Source: Magnetovibrio sp. (GTDB lineage: Bacteria; Pseudomonadota; Alphaproteobacteria; Rhodospirillales; Magnetovibrionaceae). From it: a DNA stretch of 64,000 nucleotides. The notes below the pieces were generated by a model. The model was not told the origin of the DNA, ran no database searches, and saw nothing but the letters and a program-made list of their open reading frames with translations. The position numbers and the translations under genes were made by a program. Below, piece after piece: positions 61,146-64,000 of the stretch. The stretch is from contig JAPHSY010000030.1 in the NCBI GenBank assembly GCA_026196495.1, forward strand, positions 1 through 64,000, in the 5' to 3' direction. The stretch's first letter is position 1. Each line of letters opens with the position of its first letter.

Positions 61146-62231
61146 TTAACCGTTTTGGGCGCGGTGCCTGAGCAAGTGATCGGCCAACGTCAAAGCCATC
61201 ATGGCTTCACCGACCGGCACGGCGCGGATGCCCACGCAAGGATCATGACGGCCTTTGGTAACAATGTCGGCATTCTTTATCTTAGTTGTCACGGTTTTGC
61301 GTGGTGTCAAGATGGAGCTGGTGGGTTTTACCGCAAAGCGCGCGATAATGTCTTGGCCTGACGTGATGCCGCCAAGTGTGCCGCCTGCGTGATTGGCTTG
61401 GAATTCTGGTTTACCGTCTTTACCGCGACGGATTTCATCAGCGTTTTCTTCACCGGTGAGGTGTGCAGCACTGAAGCCTTCACCGATTTCCACGCCTTTT
61501 ACAGCAGGAATGGACATCATGGCCTTGGCAATATCGGCATCAATTCGGTCGAAAACAGGCTCACCCAGCCCTACCGGGATGCCGGTGGCTTGAATTTCAA
61601 CAACGGCACCTACGGATGATCCGTTTTTGCGGATGTCAGCCAGATAATCTTCCCACAATTTTACGGTTTTGGCATCGGGGCAGAAGAAGGGGTTCTTGTT
61701 GATTTGTGCCCAGGCCCAGCGGCGGTAATCAATATCAATGGGGCCAATTTGAACCAAGGCCCCACGAATTTTTGCCGACTTGCCAAGGATGGATTGCAGA
61801 ACTTTTTGCGCCACGGCGCCGCCAGCAACACGGACTGCGGTTTCTCGTGCGCTGGAACGTCCACCGCCGCGATAGTCGCGGGTACCGTACTTGGAAAAGT
61901 ACGTGAAGTCAGCATGGCCCGGGCGGAATTTGTCTTTGATGTCGCCATAATCTTTGGAACGCTGATCGGTGTTTTCGATCATCAAGCCAATGGGGGTGCC
62001 CGTGGTTTTGCCTTCAAACACACCAGACAAAATCTTGACCTGATCGGGTTCTTGGCGCTGGGTCGTAAACTTGGATTGTCCGGGACGACGTTTATCCAAA
62101 AATGGCTGAATATCCGCTTCGGTTAGCTTGATTCCCGGTGGGCAGCCATCAATGATGCCGCCAATGGCAGGCCCGTGGGATTCCCCAAAGGTGGTGAGGC
62201 GAAACAGTTCGCCAAAGGTGTTGCCAGCCAT
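61146..62231 (-). CDS. aroC: Chorismate synthase
   Basis: 361 aa. It converts EPSP to chorismate, the last shikimate-pathway step, needing reduced FMN. Signature motifs are [20 protein letters not shown] near the N-terminus, [36 protein letters not shown] and the C-terminal [14 protein letters not shown] followed by [17 protein letters not shown]. All conserved catalytic regions are intact. The channel gene is 5 bp downstream. fabI is 12 bp upstream, so aroC and fabI probably share an operon. Confidence 0.97.
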   Translation of the reverse strand: MAGNTFGELFRLTTFGESHGPAIGGIIDGCPPGIKLTEADIQPFLDKRRPGQSKFTTQRQEPDQVKILSGVFEGKTTGTPIGLMIENTDQRSKDYGDIKDKFRPGHADFTYFSKYGTRDYRGGGRSSARETAVRVAGGAVAQKVLQSILGKSAKIRGALVQIGPIDIDYRRWAWAQINKNPFFCPDAKTVKLWEDYLADIRKNGSSVGAVVEIQATGIPVGLGEPVFDRIDADIAKAMMSIPAVKGVEIGEGFSAAHLTGEENADEIRRGKDGKPEFQANHAGGTLGGITSGQDIIARFAVKPTSSILTPRKTVTTKIKNADIVTKGRHDPCVGIRAVPVGEAMMALTLADHLLRHRAQNG

Positions 62232-62243
62232 TGTCTATTCCAA

Positions 62244-63056
62244 TCAGACAGTAGAGATGTCAGGTGCGTCGACGGCTTTCATGCCGACGGTGTTGTAGCC
62301 GCTGTCCACATAATGGATCTCGCCTGTGACACCGCTGGACAAGTTGGACAGCAGATACAAGCCTGCACCGCCAACGTCTTCCAGGGTGGTGTTGCGACGT
62401 AGCGGCGAGTTTAGTTCGTTCCACTTCAAGATATAGCGGAAATCACCAATGCCGCTGGCGGCCAAGGTTTTCATTGGGCCTGCGGACATGGCGTTCACAC
62501 GCACACCTTCGCGGCCTAAGTCTTCGGCCAAGTAACGCACACTGGCTTCCAATGCTGCTTTGGCCACACCCATAACGTTATAGTGGGGAATGACTTTTTC
62601 AGCGCCGTAGTAACTCAAGGTAATCATCGATCCGCCTTCGTTCATCAACGGTGCCGCGCGTTGGCAGACAGCGGTGAACGAATAGACCGAGATGTCCATG
62701 GTTTGTTGGAAATTTTCGCGGGTGGTGTCGATATATTTACCTTTAAGCTCTTCCTTATCAGAGTACGCAATGGCGTGAACCACAAAATCGATGTTGCCCC
62801 AGCGGTCCTTCACTTCTTCGAAGACCTTGTCGATGGAGGACATGTCATTGACGTCACATTCCAACAAAAAATCGGAATCGACTTGAGCGGCCAAAGGCTC
62901 CACACGTTTTTTCAAGGCGTCGCCTTGGTATGTAAACGCGATTTCAGCTCCATGGGCGTGGAGTTGCTGGACAATGCCCCAAGCAATGGAACGATTGTTG
63001 GCGACACCCATTACGATGCCTTTTTTTCCAGCCATCAGCGCGGTGGCAGTGGTCAT
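62244..63056 (-). CDS. fabI: Enoyl-[acyl-carrier-protein] reductase FabI
   Basis: 270 aa from the ATG at 63056 (AAGGA about 10 bases before). NADH-dependent enoyl-ACP reductase of type II fatty acid synthesis. It has the SDR-type G-rich start GIVMGVANNRSIAWGIVQ, the FabI-type pair Tyr-Tyr ahead of Lys in SYYGAEKVIPHYNVMGVAKA (Tyr-x6-Lys class), and the substrate loop NAMSAGPMKTLAASGIGDF. It is the target type inhibited by triclosan in other species; nothing in the sequence suggests resistance. It is divergent from the yihY-family gene. Confidence 0.96.
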   Translation of the reverse strand: MTTATALMAGKKGIVMGVANNRSIAWGIVQQLHAHGAEIAFTYQGDALKKRVEPLAAQVDSDFLLECDVNDMSSIDKVFEEVKDRWGNIDFVVHAIAYSDKEELKGKYIDTTRENFQQTMDISVYSFTAVCQRAAPLMNEGGSMITLSYYGAEKVIPHYNVMGVAKAALEASVRYLAEDLGREGVRVNAMSAGPMKTLAASGIGDFRYILKWNELNSPLRRNTTLEDVGGAGLYLLSNLSSGVTGEIHYVDSGYNTVGMKAVDAPDISTV

Positions 63057-63207
63057 GGTTTTAAATATCCTTATCAACTTGGTCTTAATGGCCGCATCCT
63101 ACACGATATAGAACGTCTGTGAAAAGAGACGTAAGTGCAGTTTTCTGCCAAAATTGTGAGTTGTGTGTATCATGCACCAATCGAGTTAACAGAGTGTTGT
63201 TGAAGAC

Positions 63208-64000
63208 ATGGATACAAATACCAAATCTCCCGAAGTGATGAGCGGTTCAGGCAGGTCTGCTTTTGTAGTCGAGTTTCTGGCATTTGCCCGCTTGGTGTTG
63301 GGGCGATTTGGCCGTGATCAGGGCATGCGCATTGCTGCGGCGCTCAGCTACACATCGTTGCTGGCGTTGGTGCCGTTGGGGGCCATTGCGTTTGCCATTC
63401 TAAAGGCCTTTCCAGTTTTTGATGATATCCAAGATCAGCTTAAAAGTCTTTTGTTTAAGAACTTTATGCCTGACTCTGTGGAAGACGCCCAGCAATATTT
63501 CGACCAGTTCGTCGGCCAGACAGAAGGCTTAACGGCCATTGGCATTGTTGCCTTGGCTGTAACGGCAATCATGTTGTTGGCCACGATCGAATCTGCTCTG
63601 AACACCATATTTCAGGTTAAAGCCAAGCGGCCGTTTTTGCCGCGCATGTTGATGTTTTGGGCGGTGATTACCTTGGGGCCACTGTTGATGGGCGGCAGCT
63701 TGTCCTTGGGGACGTATCTCTATGCCATCACCGAATGGGCCGGGGCGGATACGATTCCCGGTCTTGGTGGGTTTATGACCCGTTTGTTGCCTGCCGTGTT
63801 GGCGATTTTTGCCTTTAGCGTGTTTTACGCCATCGTCCCGTATCGCCCTGTACGCCTGATGCATGCCTTGGTGGGGGGCATCACAGCAGGAATATTGTTT
63901 GGCATTCTACGCAAAATTTTTGCGCTCTACATGACGGCCTTTCCGGCTTATCAAACCATTTATGGTGCTATGGCAATGGTCCCAATTTTCTTGATTTGGA
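63208..64000 (+). CDS. YihY/UPF0761 family membrane protein (partial, runs off window)
   Basis: 264 codons are visible and no stop is reached, so the gene continues past 64000. It starts at the ATG at 63208 with GTTGAAG before it. Motifs are RIAAALSYTSLLALVPLGAI (about 45-64), the family signature, and further hydrophobic segments MLLATIESALNTIFQVKAKR, FYAIVPYRPVRLMHALVGGI and MTAFPAYQTIYGAMAMVPIF. Family members were once called RNase BN, but that activity is not theirs; the function is unknown. It is divergent from fabI, and the same trio yihY-fabI-aroC recurs in alphaproteobacteria. Confidence 0.85.
   Translation, partial: MDTNTKSPEVMSGSGRSAFVVEFLAFARLVLGRFGRDQGMRIAAALSYTSLLALVPLGAIAFAILKAFPVFDDIQDQLKSLLFKNFMPDSVEDAQQYFDQFVGQTEGLTAIGIVALAVTAIMLLATIESALNTIFQVKAKRPFLPRMLMFWAVITLGPLLMGGSLSLGTYLYAITEWAGADTIPGLGGFMTRLLPAVLAIFAFSVFYAIVPYRPVRLMHALVGGITAGILFGILRKIFALYMTAFPAYQTIYGAMAMVPIFLIW

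Overview
The window looks like chromosomal DNA of a free-living, probably marine alphaproteobacterium of the Rhodospirillales type (Magnetovibrio / Terasakiella / Thalassospira-like). I infer this from family content and gene order, such as lptFGD, pepA-holC, ndk, purNM-DUF2066-CDP-OH-perM-hdaA-ppk-ppx, rnd-aspS, xseB-ispA-dxs-tlyA and aroC-fabI-yihY. The genes are AT-moderate and TTG or GTG starts are common. No database search was possible.

Layout. (1) 33-4471: lptF-lptG-lptD, the LPS export and outer-membrane insertion genes. (2) 4580-12863: a block placed between lptF and pepA. It holds a GlcD-type FAD oxidase, Sua5, CysQ, an unexplained 0.5 kb gap, and the AmmeMemoRadiSam genes amrA/amrB/amrS, which are split by a histidine kinase with a THI5/NMT1-type periplasmic sensor. 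(3) 12896-37100: mostly housekeeping: pepA, holC, an ABC-F ATPase, ndk, purine genes, DUF2066, phospholipid synthesis, the DnaA regulator Hda, polyphosphate kinase and exopolyphosphatase, an ABC exporter, RNase D and a soluble histidine-kinase-like protein. (4) 37229-42532: aspS followed by an accessory segment. A TetR regulator and a secreted DsrE-like protein, each with a palindromic operator, are bracketed by aspS and a second, diverged copy of the aspS 3' end with its terminator. A solute-binding protein and a secreted amidohydrolase follow. (5) 42496-49461: poorly known genes: two unknown proteins, a diguanylate cyclase, a ROK sugar kinase, an unknown protein, then an HTH protein, another unknown protein and a TPR-glycosyltransferase in one operon. 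(6) 49563-55550: an ArsR repressor with the cysteine spacing of SqrR/BigR persulfide sensors, an RND efflux pair and a histone-deacetylase-like hydrolase. (7) 55620-63056: xseB-ispA-dxs-tlyA, a rhodanese with an upstream palindrome and promoter, a BacNav-type voltage-gated sodium channel, aroC and fabI. A yihY-family gene begins at 63208 and runs off the right edge.

Most of the window is ordinary alphaproteobacterial core. The observations most worth following are: the diverged aspS 3'-end duplication around the tetR-dsrE cassette; the sensor kinase inside the AmmeMemoRadiSam locus; three dispersed persulfide-related parts (SqrR/BigR-like regulator, DsrE-like secreted protein, single-domain rhodanese); the unknown HTH / 261-aa / TPR-glycosyltransferase operon; and the unexplained gap at 7044-7548. 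No tRNA, rRNA, CRISPR array or transposase was recognised.
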